Counted from the first letter of the stretch, positions 16,500-28,899 are shown. The stretch: 64,000 nucleotides of DNA from SHWB01 sp050246875 (GCA_050246875.1 JBFWVF010000007.1:62001-126000); one strand, 5' to 3'. The notes: generated by a model from the letters alone, not told the origin. Translations and numbers: made by a program.

Positions 16500-16748
16500 A
16501 TGTTCGGGATATCCTTGACAAAGCTGGCAGTTCTGGTCGCGATCGTCGCGCTCGTGTGGCTCGTGCTGCGACGCTTCGACGGATCGCGAAAAGCGCGGCG
16601 CAGCGCGGATCGACTCGGGCGCGGTGCACGATTTGCACGCGACTCGGGCGTGCGCGATTCGCGCGACGACGCCATCGACACCGAATACGATGTCGCAAGT
16701 GGTGCGTATGTGCCGCGCAAAAACAAAGACGGTCGGCCTCATCGCTGA
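16500..16748 (+). CDS. small single-pass membrane protein, unknown function
   Basis: 82 residues from ATG 16500 (MFGISLTKLAVLVAIVALVW), or 92 from ATG 16470; neither has a good ribosome site and I prefer the first because short alphaproteobacterial homologues I recall begin near MFG. One membrane helix (about 7-24) is followed by a cytosolic tail, basic at first (RRFDGSRKARRS) and ending DTEYDVASGAYVPRKNKDG. Lying 93 bp before glyQ on the same strand, it may share a transcript with glyQS. No function can be assigned. Confidence 0.6.
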   Translation: MFGISLTKLAVLVAIVALVWLVLRRFDGSRKARRSADRLGRGARFARDSGVRDSRDDAIDTEYDVASGAYVPRKNKDGRPHR

Positions 16749-16841
16749 TGCTTGCGACGACCTGCGCGTCACCTTGACCACCCGACAGGCCGCACCTATG
16801 GTCGCGCGCTTTCCAACGGTTCCAGCAGTGTCAACCGCGCC

Positions 16842-17738
<897 letters not shown>

Positions 17739-17739
17739 A

Positions 17740-19860
17740 ATGGCCGAGCTGCTGGTCGAATTCCTCTCCGAGGAGATTCCCGCGCGCATGCAGGCGACGG
17801 CCGCCGCCGAACTGGCGCGGCTGGCGACGACCGCCCTCGCGGAGGCCAACCTGGCGCCCGCGTCGCTGACGACGCACGCCGCCCCGCGCCGTCTCGTCCT
17901 CGTCGCCGATGGCCTGCCGACGCAGCAACCGGATCTGCGGACCGAACGACGCGGTCCACGCGTCGGCGCGCCCGAGAAGGCGATCGAGGGCTTCCTGCGT
18001 TCGGCGGGCGTCACCCGCGACCAGTGCGTCGAGCGCGTCGAGGGCAAGGCGACCTATCTCGTCGCCGTCGTCGAGAGCAAGGGACGCCCGGCCCGCGACG
18101 TCCTCGCGGACATCGTCGCCGCCCTCGCCCGCGCCCTGCCGTGGCCCAAGTCGCAGCGCTGGGGCACGACGACGTTCCGCTGGGTGCGCCCGCTGCACAG
18201 CGTCGTCGCCGTGTTCGGCGGCGCGCCGCTGCCCGGTTCGCTCGACCTCGGCAACGGCAACCGGCTCGATTTCACCGACCGCACCGTCGGCCATCGCTTC
18301 CTCGCGCCGGATGCGTTCGCCGTCACGTCCTACGCCGACTACAAGGCGAAACTCGCGGCCGCCCATGTCACGGTCGAGGCCGGCGAGCGCCGCACGGCCA
18401 TCGCCGCCCAGCTCGATGCCGCGGCGGCCGGGGCGGGCCTGCGCCTGCGGGCCGATGCCGGCCTGCTCGACGAGGTGACCGGGCTGGTCGAACGGCCGAT
18501 GGTCATGCTCGGCGCCATCGACGCGCGCTTCCGCGACCTGCCGCCCGAGGTGCTGACCGCCTCGATGCGCGCGCACCAGAAGTATTTCACCCTCGAATCC
18601 CCGGACGGCACCTTCGCCTCGCACTTCGCCTTCGTCGCCAACACGCCGGGCGTCGACGGCGGCGCCGAAATCGTCGCCGGCAACGAGCGTGTGCTACGCG
18701 CCCGCCTGTCCGACGCCCGCTACTTCTGGGACCTCGACCTCGCGACGACGCTGGCCGACCGCGTGCCGGCGCTGGCCAGCATCGTCTTCCACGCCAGGCT
18801 CGGCACGCTCGACGCCAAGATCGATCGCGTGCAGGCGCTCGCCGTGTCGCTGTGCGAACACGTGCCGGGCAGCGACCGCGACCGCGTGCGCTCCGCCGCG
18901 CGGCTGGCGAAGGCCGATCTCACCACCGGCATGGTCGGCGAGTTTCCCGAGCTGCAGGGCGTGATGGGCCGCTACTATGCGCTGGCCGCCGGCGAGCATC
19001 ATGAAGTCGCCGACGCCATCGCCGACCACTACGCGCCGGCCGGCCCCAACGACCGCTGCCCGACGGCGCCGGTGTCAGTGTGCGTCGCGCTGGCCGACCG
19101 CCTCGACACGCTGACGGGCTTCTGGTCGATCGGCGAGACGCCGACCGGCTCGCGCGACCCGTTTGCATTAAGGCGCGCCGCGCTCGGCGTCATCCGCCTG
19201 GTGCTGGAGAACCGCTTGCGGCTCGATCTGACGGCGACCATCGCCGGACACGCACGCCAGTTCGCCGGCACTGCCGAACGCACGGTCGACGCCGTGACCG
19301 CCGACCTGCTCGACTTCTTCGCCGACCGGCTGAAGGTGCAGCAGCGCGAATCCGGCATCGGCCACGACCGCATCTCGGCCGTCTTTGCCCGGAGCGCCCG
19401 CGAGGCCCTGGAGCGCGATGGCGCGCTCGGCCCGGTCGATCTCGTCCGTGTGGTCGAGCGTGTGCAGGCGCTCGATGCCTTCCTCAAGGGCGAGGACGGC
19501 GCCAACCTGCTGATCGCCTACCGCCGCGGTGCCAACATCGTGCGCGCCGAGGAGAGGAAGGACGGTCTTGTCTACGACGGCGCCGGCTACGACCGCGCGC
19601 TCGCCACGGCACCCGAGGAGGCGGCCCTGTTCGCGGCGCTGGAGACGGCCCGCGCGGCCCTGCCCGCCCACCTCGGCGCCGAACGCTTCGCCGACGCCAT
19701 GGCGGCGCTCGCCGGGCTGCGGGCCCCGGTGGATGCCTTCTTCGACAAGGTGACGGTCAACGTCGACGACGCGGCGCAGCGCGCAAATCGCCTGCGCCTG
19801 CTGGCGCTGATCCAGTCGGTCATGAACACGGTCGCGGATTTCGCCCAGATCGAGGGCTAG
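17740..19860 (+). CDS. glyS: glycyl-tRNA synthetase beta subunit
   Basis: 706 residues, normal for GlyS. It begins MAELLVEFLSEEIPARMQ and contains TFRWVRPLHSVVAVFGG and MRAHQKYFTLESPDG, conserved family blocks. The beta subunit binds tRNA-Gly and is required for charging by the GlyQ catalytic subunit. The C-terminal part (about 560-706) is the anticodon-binding DALR-like region ending VMNTVADFAQIEG. The gene starts one base after glyQ, so both are made from one mRNA. Confidence 0.98.
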   Translation: MAELLVEFLSEEIPARMQATAAAELARLATTALAEANLAPASLTTHAAPRRLVLVADGLPTQQPDLRTERRGPRVGAPEKAIEGFLRSAGVTRDQCVERVEGKATYLVAVVESKGRPARDVLADIVAALARALPWPKSQRWGTTTFRWVRPLHSVVAVFGGAPLPGSLDLGNGNRLDFTDRTVGHRFLAPDAFAVTSYADYKAKLAAAHVTVEAGERRTAIAAQLDAAAAGAGLRLRADAGLLDEVTGLVERPMVMLGAIDARFRDLPPEVLTASMRAHQKYFTLESPDGTFASHFAFVANTPGVDGGAEIVAGNERVLRARLSDARYFWDLDLATTLADRVPALASIVFHARLGTLDAKIDRVQALAVSLCEHVPGSDRDRVRSAARLAKADLTTGMVGEFPELQGVMGRYYALAAGEHHEVADAIADHYAPAGPNDRCPTAPVSVCVALADRLDTLTGFWSIGETPTGSRDPFALRRAALGVIRLVLENRLRLDLTATIAGHARQFAGTAERTVDAVTADLLDFFADRLKVQQRESGIGHDRISAVFARSAREALERDGALGPVDLVRVVERVQALDAFLKGEDGANLLIAYRRGANIVRAEERKDGLVYDGAGYDRALATAPEEAALFAALETARAALPAHLGAERFADAMAALAGLRAPVDAFFDKVTVNVDDAAQRANRLRLLALIQSVMNTVADFAQIEG

Positions 19861-20036
19861 GCGTCGCGTAATGCCATCCGCCCCCGGGTCGCCGCGGGAC
19901 TTGCCGAGGGCCGCTCCCGCGACGCATAACCCCGGCCACAGGCCGCGCCGGGCAGGCGCAAGGCGGCGGCGCCAGACCGCCCCGAGGGACGAAGCGACCC
20001 CGGACGGATGCGATTGCTGGAGCGAAGGGGTTCGCG

Positions 20037-22712
<2,676 letters not shown>

Positions 22713-22727
22713 AAGCACTGGCGCGGC

Positions 22728-22799
22728 TTCATCCTTCGACAAGCTCAGGATGAGGACTTGCTGAAAAATCCTTATGGTGAGCCTGTCGAACCATGAGGG
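22728..22799. repeat. pair of REP-like palindromes in inverted arrangement
   Basis: Two hairpins lie between the convergent ppdK and metallopeptidase genes. The first has arms TCATCCT (22729-22735) and AGGATGA (22747-22753). The second has arms CCTTATGGT (22770-22778) and ACCATGAGG (22790-22798) with one mismatch. The loop sequences CGACAAGCTC and GAGCCTGTCG are near reverse complements, so the whole is one repeat unit facing another. Similar CTTCGACAAGCTCAGGATGA elements are scattered through many alphaproteobacterial genomes. Confidence 0.8.
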
Positions 22800-22807
22800 C
22801 CGCCATC

Positions 22808-23245
22808 TCAGGTCGCGACCATGTCGTCACCGGCGGCTTCGTCCGCCGCCGCCTCGATCGCCTCCATGGCCTCGTCGGACAGGCCGAAATGGTGGCCGAT
22901 CTCGTGGATCAGCACGTGGCGGACGAGCCGAGTCAGGTCTTCGCCGGTCTCGCACCAGTAGTCGAGCAACGGCCGGCGGTAGAGGAAGATCATGTCGACG
23001 TCCTGGCGCACGTCGCCAACCGAGCGGCGGTCGAGCGACAGGCCGCGATAGAGACCGAGGAGATCGAACTCGCTCTCCAGTTCCATCTCCGCGACCGTCT
23101 CCTCGTCGGGAAAGTCGACGACGCGGATGGCGACGCCCTGGACGTGGCGTACCAGCTCCTGCGGAATCTGCTCGAGGGCGTCCTCGGCGACGGCGGTCAG
23201 TTCGTCGGCCGTCGGCGCCACGGTGAAGCTGCGCGGGTCGGTCAT
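22808..23245 (-). CDS. zincin-like metallopeptidase family protein
   Basis: 145 residues from ATG 23245. The zinc motif HEIGHHFGLSD (HExxHxxGxxD) lies near residues 114-124, and the approach VDMIFLYRRPLLDYW is typical of the family of short, one-domain zincins often annotated as 'metallopeptidase family protein' or 'possibl zinc metallo-peptidase'. It is cytosolic (no signal peptide). Substrates are not known for the family. It is divergent from the pterin dehydratase gene, 83 bp apart. Confidence 0.9.
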   Translation of the reverse strand: MTDPRSFTVAPTADELTAVAEDALEQIPQELVRHVQGVAIRVVDFPDEETVAEMELESEFDLLGLYRGLSLDRRSVGDVRQDVDMIFLYRRPLLDYWCETGEDLTRLVRHVLIHEIGHHFGLSDEAMEAIEAAADEAAGDDMVAT

Positions 23246-23328
23246 GACCGCGGTATAGGCCCGCTTGATCGCCGGGCCAAGGCCGGCGAGGCTGGTGCCG
23301 GCAACCACCGGCAGGCATGGAGACGGAC

Positions 23329-23619
23329 ATGGCGAAGAAACTCGACGGTCAGGCGCGCGCCGACGCGCTCGCCGGCCTTGTCGACTGGGAGGAAGTGCCC
23401 GGCCGCGACGCCATCCGCAAGACCTTCCGCTTCGCCGACTTCAATGCCGCCTTCGGCTTCATGGCGCGGGCTGCGCTGAAGGCCGAGCGGATGGACCACC
23501 ACCCCGAATGGTTCAACGTCTACAACCGGGTCGAGGTGACGCTCGCCACCCACGATGCCGGCGGCGTGACGGCGCTCGATGTCGAACTGGCCGGCTTCAT
23601 GGACAAGGCGGCCGGCTGA
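23329..23619 (+). CDS. phhB: 4a-hydroxytetrahydrobiopterin dehydratase (PCD/DCoH)
   Basis: 96 residues, normal for pterin-4a-carbinolamine dehydratase. The active-site block MDHHPEWFNVYNRVEVTLATHD (H57, H58, PEW, H75) is split around residues 55-76. It dehydrates the 4a-hydroxy pterin released by aromatic amino acid hydroxylases. In bacteria without such a hydroxylase it may serve in molybdopterin or general pterin recycling. ATG 23329 is preferred because GGAGA lies 8 bases ahead, although an ATG exists 12 bases upstream. No phenylalanine hydroxylase gene is in the window. Confidence 0.94.
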   Translation: MAKKLDGQARADALAGLVDWEEVPGRDAIRKTFRFADFNAAFGFMARAALKAERMDHHPEWFNVYNRVEVTLATHDAGGVTALDVELAGFMDKAAG

Positions 23620-23629
23620 CCGGCCGCCG

Positions 23630-24244
23630 TCAGGCCGCCCGCGCGGCGAATACCGTGCGGTCGAGCCAGGCTTCGACCTCCGCGGCGCAGTCGTCCACCG
23701 CGCGCCCGGAGGTGGCGAGACGCAGATCGGGCGTGGCCGGCGGCTCGAACGGCGCCGAAACGCCCGTGAAGTCACGAATCTCGCCGCGCCGCGCCTTGAC
23801 GTAGAGACCCTTCGGGTCGCGCGCCTCGCATTCGGCCAGCGGCGTGTCGACGAAGACCTCGTGGAACAGAGCGGGACGGATGGCCCGCACACGGGCGCGA
23901 TCGACGGCGTAGGGCGAGATCAGCGCGCACAGCACGACGACGCCGGCATCGGCCAGCAGGGCCGCCGCCTCGCCGGCGCGCCGGTTGTGCTCGGCGCGAT
24001 CCTCCGGCGAGAAGCCGAGCCCGGCCGAGAGGCCGGTACGGAGATTGTCGCCGTCGAGCACAAAGGCATGGACACCGCGCGCCAGCAGGCGCCGCTCGAC
24101 CTCACGGGCGATCGTCGACTTGCCCGAGCCCGACAGGCCGGTCAGCCAGACGACCGCGCCGGGATGGCCGAAGGCACGGGTGCGCAGACTCACCGCCTCG
24201 CGATGGTCGAGGGGAAAGACGTTGACGGGAGCATTGGCGTTCAT
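23630..24244 (-). CDS. cysC: adenylyl-sulfate kinase
   Basis: 204 residues. Walker A GLSGSGKST at 36-44, the APS-binding region DGDNLRTGLSAGLGFSPEDR and the later GLYVKARRGEI are typical of CysC, which phosphorylates APS to PAPS in the cytosol. It is the last gene of the sulfate-assimilation run and overlaps cysH by 4 bp (24241-24244). Its presence beside an iron-sulfur type reductase that can use APS directly is notable. PAPS could instead serve sulfotransferases. No cysD/cysN is in the window. Confidence 0.95.
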   Translation of the reverse strand: MNANAPVNVFPLDHREAVSLRTRAFGHPGAVVWLTGLSGSGKSTIAREVERRLLARGVHAFVLDGDNLRTGLSAGLGFSPEDRAEHNRRAGEAAALLADAGVVVLCALISPYAVDRARVRAIRPALFHEVFVDTPLAECEARDPKGLYVKARRGEIRDFTGVSAPFEPPATPDLRLATSGRAVDDCAAEVEAWLDRTVFAARAA

Positions 24245-24960
24245 CGCGCAGTCCAGCGGTTGCCGTGGATGCCGCATTCGGTCTTGTCCTGGCCCGACCA
24301 GCGGCCGGCACGTACATCCTCCCCGGCCTCGACCGGGCGCGTGCACGGCCAGCAGCCGAGCGACAGATAGCCGAACTCCCACAACGGATGGCGCGGCAGG
24401 TCGTGGCGTACGAACCAGGCGTCGATGTCTTCGGCCGACCAGTGCGCCAGCGGATTGAACTTGAGGTGGCGGCCCTCGGCCTCGACCAGCGGCAGAGCCG
24501 CGCGCGTCGTCGCCTGGAAGCGCTTGCGTCCGGTGATCCACGCCTCGTAGCCGGCGAGCGCGCGCTCCAACGGCCTCACCTTGCGCAGGTTGCAGCAGGC
24601 GTCGGTGTCGCGCTGGTGCAGGGTGTCGTCGGCATCCTCGCCGGCGCGCTCGCCCGCGTCCGGGCGCACGGCCACGACGCCGGGCAGGCCAAGCCGCGCC
24701 GCCAGTTCGCGCTGGTACTGCAGCGTCTGGGCGAACAGCATGCCGGTATCGAGGAAGACGACCGGCGTCGCGGGCGCGGTCGAGGCGACGAGGTGCAGCA
24801 GCACCGCCGATTCCGCCCCGAACGACGAGACGACCGCGATGCGACCGCCGTAGCCTTCGCCGAGCGCCCAGGCGAGCAGGTCGCGCCCGTCGCTGCCGGC
24901 GAAGCGCGCGTCGAGCCGCGCCGCCTCGGTCACCAGCGCCGGATCGGTGACGACGCTCAT
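24241..24960 (-). CDS. cysH: assimilatory (phospho)adenylyl-sulfate reductase, iron-sulfur type
   Basis: 239 residues. The fold is the PP-loop ATPase type (AVVSSFGAESAVLLHL near 42-57). Cysteines C122-C123 and C203-x2-C206 form the [4Fe-4S] site of the APS-reductase branch, and C229 in the C-terminal ECGIH is the nucleophile forming the S-sulfo intermediate. Enzymes with the CC...CxxC set normally prefer APS, unlike the E. coli PAPS reductase that lacks it. It delivers sulfite to the downstream reductase, using thioredoxin. It ends within the cysC start (4 bp overlap) and starts 7 bases after the DUF934 stop. Confidence 0.95.
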   Translation of the reverse strand: MSVVTDPALVTEAARLDARFAGSDGRDLLAWALGEGYGGRIAVVSSFGAESAVLLHLVASTAPATPVVFLDTGMLFAQTLQYQRELAARLGLPGVVAVRPDAGERAGEDADDTLHQRDTDACCNLRKVRPLERALAGYEAWITGRKRFQATTRAALPLVEAEGRHLKFNPLAHWSAEDIDAWFVRHDLPRHPLWEFGYLSLGCWPCTRPVEAGEDVRAGRWSGQDKTECGIHGNRWTAR

Positions 24961-24967
24961 CGCCGTC

Positions 24968-25492
24968 TCAGCCGCAGGTGCCGTTGAGGAAGACGCGCGA
25001 GCGGTCGCTGCGCTCCGTGGCCGCCGAGCGACGGCGGTCGGCGGCGGTCTGGTAGACGACCGAGATCTCGTCGAAGGCCGCCAGGGCCTGCTCGACCGGG
25101 GTCTTGCCCGCGTACTCGAAGGCGTCGAAGCCGCAACGCGCCAAGAAGGCGAGCTGGTCGCGCAGCACGTTGCCGACCGCGCGCAACTCGCCCCCGTAGC
25201 CGTAGCGTTCGCGCAGCAGCCGCGCCGTCGAATAGCCGCGACCGTCGGTGTAAGCCGGGAACTCCACGGCCACCAGCGCCAGGCGGTCGAGATCGTCCGC
25301 GATCGTCTCCGGGCCCTGGTCAGGTTTCAGCCGCACACCGAGCGGCGCGTTGCGGCCGAGCAGCGTGTGGCGTTCCGCCGTCCAGCGCGTGGCGCTGACG
25401 ATGGCCGCCGCGTCGGCGGGGATCGCCTCTCCGTCCGCCACCGAGATCCACGGGTCGGCAACCGCGACCCGGCGCTCCTTAATGAGTGGCAT
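24968..25492 (-). CDS. DUF934 domain protein of the sulfite reductase operon
   Basis: 174 residues beginning MPLIKERRVAVADPWISVAD. The family DUF934 is nearly always encoded between a nitrite/sulfite reductase hemoprotein and cysH in alpha- and betaproteobacteria, so a role in sulfite reduction, perhaps as a small partner or electron-transfer helper of the reductase, is likely. No cofactor motif is obvious. Conserved blocks include AVEFPAYTDGRGYSTARLLR and GNVLRDQLAFLARCGFDAF. It overlaps the sulfite-reductase gene by 14 bp (25479-25492). Confidence 0.92.
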   Translation of the reverse strand: MPLIKERRVAVADPWISVADGEAIPADAAAIVSATRWTAERHTLLGRNAPLGVRLKPDQGPETIADDLDRLALVAVEFPAYTDGRGYSTARLLRERYGYGGELRAVGNVLRDQLAFLARCGFDAFEYAGKTPVEQALAAFDEISVVYQTAADRRRSAATERSDRSRVFLNGTCG

Positions 25493-27137
25493 AGAGGCTC
25501 TCCTTGAACGGCTCCTTGCCGACGCGCCGGTAGGTGTCGATGAAGCGCTCGCCGTCGCGCCGCTGCGCCACGTAGGTCGAAACGATGGTGTCGATGGCGT
25601 CGACCACCTGCTCGGACGACACGGCGGGACCGACGATCTCGCCGAGGCTGGCGTCGGTGCCGGCATGCCCGCCGAGCGTGATCTGGTAGTACTCCTCGCC
25701 CTTGCGGTCGACACCGAGGATGCCGATGGCGCCCACATGGTGATGGCCGCAGGCGTTGATGCAGCCCGAGATCTTGATCGCCAGTTCGCCGATGTCGTGC
25801 TGGCGCTCGAGATCGGCGAAGCGGCGCGAGATGCGCTGTGCCACCGGGATCGAACGGGCATTCGCGAGAGCGCAGTAGTCGAGCCCCGGGCAGGCGATGA
25901 TGTCCGATACGAGACCGAGGTTCGAGGCGGCGAGATCGTGCGCCTTCAGCGTCTGCCAGACGGCATAGAGGTCGCGCTGGGCGACGTGCGGCAGGACGAG
26001 GTTCTGCGAATGCGTCACGCGGATCTCGCCGAAGGAAAAGCGGTCGGCGAGCGCCGCCACCGCGTCCATCTGGTCGGCCGTGGCGTCGCCCGGAATGCCG
26101 CCCTCAGGCTTCAGCGAGATGTTGGCGATGGCGTAGCCGGGCTGCTTGTGGGCGGAGACGTTGGTCCGCAGCCACTGGGCGAAGGCGCGATCCTCGAAGC
26201 GATGCGCGGCGAGCCCGCGATCCTCGCCCTCGGCCAGCTTCTCGTACGCCGGCAGCGCGAAGAAGGCGGCAACACGCGAAACCTCCTCGGGCGGCAGGTC
26301 GACGGCATCGTGGCGCATCGCCTCCCATTCCGCCTCGACATCGGCGGTGAAGGCCGCAGCGCCGCGCTCGTGGACGAGGATCTTGATGCGCGCCTTGAAC
26401 TTGTTGTCGCGGCGGCCGTAGCGGTTGTAAACGCGCAGGATCGCCTCGAGGTAGGATAGCAGGTGCCGCTCCGGCAGGAAAGCGCGCACCGTGTGGCCGA
26501 TCATCGGCGTGCGGCCCAGACCGCCGCCGACGATGACTTCGAAGCCCAGTTCGCCGGCGACATTGCGGCGCACGACGAGGCCGATGTCGTGCACCTTCAC
26601 GGCGGCGCGGTCGTCGGCGCAGCCGGTGACGGCGATCTTGAACTTGCGCGGCAGGAACGAGAATTCAGGGTGCAGCGTCGACCACTGCCGGATCAGCTCG
26701 GCATAGACGCGCGGATCGGCGGCCTCGCCGGCGGCGACGCCGGCGTACTGGTCGGCGGTGACGTTGCGGATGCAGTTGCCGCTGGTCTGCAGGGCATGCA
26801 TCTGCACCTCGGCCAGGGCGGCGAGGATGTCCGGCGTGTCCTCGAGCTTCGGCCAGTTGTACTGGAGATTCTGGCGGGTCGTGAAATGGCCGAAGCCGCG
26901 GTCCCAGCGCCGCGCGATGGTCGCGAGCTGGCGCATCTGGACCGACGACAGTGTGCCGTAGGGAATGGCGACGCGCAGCATGTAGGCGTGGAGCTGCAGA
27001 TAGAGGCCGTTCATCAGCCGCAGCGGCCGGAACTCGTCCTCCGTCAGTTCGCCGGCGACGCGCCGCCGCACCTGGTCGCGGAACTGCGCGACGCGCTCGT
27101 CGACCAGCGTCTGGTCGATTTCGTCATAGACGTACAT
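25479..27137 (-). CDS. cysI: siroheme-dependent nitrite/sulfite reductase hemoprotein
   Basis: 552 residues with the two-fold repeat of ferredoxin-like and NIR/SIR domains. The siroheme-[4Fe-4S] ligands appear as ACPGLDYCALANARS near residue 415 and SGCINACGHHHVGAIG near 457. N-terminal features (RQNLQYNWPKLED, QTSGNCIRNVTADQYAG) match the alphaproteobacterial sulfite reductases. It reduces sulfite to sulfide with six electrons. Context (cysG, DUF934, cysH, cysC) favours sulfite over nitrite. Electron donor subunit CysJ is absent, as in relatives that use ferredoxin or another partner. Confidence 0.96.
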   Translation of the reverse strand: MYVYDEIDQTLVDERVAQFRDQVRRRVAGELTEDEFRPLRLMNGLYLQLHAYMLRVAIPYGTLSSVQMRQLATIARRWDRGFGHFTTRQNLQYNWPKLEDTPDILAALAEVQMHALQTSGNCIRNVTADQYAGVAAGEAADPRVYAELIRQWSTLHPEFSFLPRKFKIAVTGCADDRAAVKVHDIGLVVRRNVAGELGFEVIVGGGLGRTPMIGHTVRAFLPERHLLSYLEAILRVYNRYGRRDNKFKARIKILVHERGAAAFTADVEAEWEAMRHDAVDLPPEEVSRVAAFFALPAYEKLAEGEDRGLAAHRFEDRAFAQWLRTNVSAHKQPGYAIANISLKPEGGIPGDATADQMDAVAALADRFSFGEIRVTHSQNLVLPHVAQRDLYAVWQTLKAHDLAASNLGLVSDIIACPGLDYCALANARSIPVAQRISRRFADLERQHDIGELAIKISGCINACGHHHVGAIGILGVDRKGEEYYQITLGGHAGTDASLGEIVGPAVSSEQVVDAIDTIVSTYVAQRRDGERFIDTYRRVGKEPFKESLYATH

Positions 27138-27161
27138 GGCTGCCCTTCCCGTCCGCCGCGT

Positions 27162-27452
27162 TCACGCCGCGCGGCCGACGTCGTTGCCCACCGTCGGACC
27201 GCCGGCGCGGATGCGCTCGCGCAGCCGCAGCGGCTCGACGATGCCGTCGATTTCGGCGACTTCGATGAGGTACGGGCCGACGACGAGGCGAGCGGCCTCG
27301 TCTTCCTTGCCCTTCGCCTCCAGACGGGCGAAGCCGGCGTCGTCGGCGGCGATATCGGCGCCGGCGAGACCGGTAGACCACGTGCCGGCGACGGTGAGGA
27401 AGACGACGCGGCCGTCGCCGAGACGATTGGCCGTCAGAATCTGCTGGGTCAC
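27162..27452 (-). CDS. DUF2849 domain protein of the sulfate assimilation operon
   Basis: 96 residues from GTG 27452, which gives the usual family start TQQILTANRLGDGRVVFL. DUF2849 is a small alphaproteobacterial family of unknown activity, found between cysG and cysI. It may help deliver siroheme or stabilise the reductase, but that is inference from synteny. Lacks cysteines and membrane helices. The stop lies 24 bp before the cysI start. Confidence 0.88.
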   Translation of the reverse strand: MTQQILTANRLGDGRVVFLTVAGTWSTGLAGADIAADDAGFARLEAKGKEDEAARLVVGPYLIEVAEIDGIVEPLRLRERIRAGGPTVGNDVGRAA

Positions 27453-27468
27453 GATACGGAACTCCGGG

Positions 27469-28881
27469 CTAGCGGCCGGCGACCGCGAGACGCGGCGCCG
27501 GGGTGAAGGCGGACAGGTCGGCATCGGCGCGCGCGTAGGCGGCGACGTCGCCGATCACGACGATGGCGGGGTTGGCGGCGGCGCCGGCGGCCAGCGCCGG
27601 CAGATCGGCCAGCGTTCCCGCCAGCACGCGCTGCTCGGGCCGCGTGCCGTTCTCGATGACGGCGACGGGCGTGGCGGCACGCATGCCGTGGCCGAGCAGG
27701 CGGCGGGCGACGAGGCCGGCCGTCGCGACGCCCATGTAGACGACGAGCGTCTGCCGGCCGCGTGCCAGCGCCACCCAGTCATGATCGGGCAGCGCACCGT
27801 CACGGCCCTGGCCGGTGACGAGGGTGACGGCCGAGGCGTGGTCGCGATGGGTCAGCGGGATGCCGGCCGCCGCGGCGCAACCGACAGCCGCCGTGATACC
27901 GGGCACGATCTCGTAAGCGATGCCGGCGGCAGACAGCACCTCGGCTTCTTCGCCGCCGCGACCGAAGACGAACGGATCGCCGCCCTTCAGGCGCACGACG
28001 CGATGACCGTCGCGGGCGAGACGCACCAGCAGCGCACCGATCGCGTCCTGTGCCAGCGTGTGGCGGCCGGGCGCCTTGCCGACGTCGATGCGACGCGCCT
28101 CGCGACGGGCGAGAGCGAGAACCTCGTCACCGACCAGCCGGTCGTGGACCACAACATCGGCCGCTTCGAGCGCGCGCAGCGCCCGCAGGGTCAGGAGTTC
28201 GGGGTCGCCCGGGCCGGCGCCGACCAGCGAGACGAAGCCGTCGGCGTCGACGCCCGCGGCCGGGCCGTTGACCAGCGCCAGCATACGCTCGCGCGCGCCG
28301 GCCTCGTCGCCGGCCATCACCCGCGCGCCGATGGGGCCGGCGATCACGCGCTCCCACAGGCGGCGGCGGGCAAGCGGCTGGGGGATGGTCGCGCGCACTG
28401 CACCGCGGAAGCTGTCGGCGAAGGCGGCCAGCCGGCCGAGCCGGGCGGGCAGACGGGCCTCCAGCCAGCTTCGGACCGTCCGCGCCAGCACCGGTGCCGC
28501 GCCGCCGGTCGAGATGGCGACGACCAGCGGGCTGCGGTCGACGATCGCCGGCACGATGAAGGTCGAAATGTCGGGCCGGTCGACAACATTGACCGGGATG
28601 CCGGCCGCACGGGCGGCATCCGAGACGGCGCGGTCGACCGCATCGTCACCGCTGGCGCCGACGACGATAGCCTTGCCGGCGACGTCGTCGGCGCGAAAGG
28701 CGCGGCGCGTCAGGACAACGCGGGCCAGCGCCGCGAGATCGGCGTCGGGCTGCGGGGCGACGACGGTAACCTGGGCCCCCGCGCCGGCCAGCAGCCGCGC
28801 CTTCGACAGCGCGGCGGCACCGCCGCCGACGACGAGCGCCGGACGGCCGGACAGATCGAGGAAGATCGGAAATCGGTCCAT
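27469..28881 (-). CDS. cysG: siroheme synthase, trifunctional
   Basis: 470 residues. The N-terminal domain (1-about 210) is precorrin-2 dehydrogenase/sirohydrochlorin ferrochelatase, with the NAD site VVGGGAAALSKARLL at about 18-32. The C-terminal domain (about 220-470) is uroporphyrinogen-III methyltransferase: VGAGPGDPELLTLRALRALE, FVFGRGGEEAEVL and VVYMGVA. Together they turn uroporphyrinogen III into siroheme, the cofactor for the sulfite reductase below. ATG 28881 is chosen; the frame continues 33 bases upstream but that lies in the promoter region. It is the first gene of the run and probably carries the operon promoter. Confidence 0.96.
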   Translation of the reverse strand: MDRFPIFLDLSGRPALVVGGGAAALSKARLLAGAGAQVTVVAPQPDADLAALARVVLTRRAFRADDVAGKAIVVGASGDDAVDRAVSDAARAAGIPVNVVDRPDISTFIVPAIVDRSPLVVAISTGGAAPVLARTVRSWLEARLPARLGRLAAFADSFRGAVRATIPQPLARRRLWERVIAGPIGARVMAGDEAGARERMLALVNGPAAGVDADGFVSLVGAGPGDPELLTLRALRALEAADVVVHDRLVGDEVLALARREARRIDVGKAPGRHTLAQDAIGALLVRLARDGHRVVRLKGGDPFVFGRGGEEAEVLSAAGIAYEIVPGITAAVGCAAAAGIPLTHRDHASAVTLVTGQGRDGALPDHDWVALARGRQTLVVYMGVATAGLVARRLLGHGMRAATPVAVIENGTRPEQRVLAGTLADLPALAAGAAANPAIVVIGDVAAYARADADLSAFTPAPRLAVAGR

Positions 28882-28899
28882 CACCGGCCCCGCGCCGCC

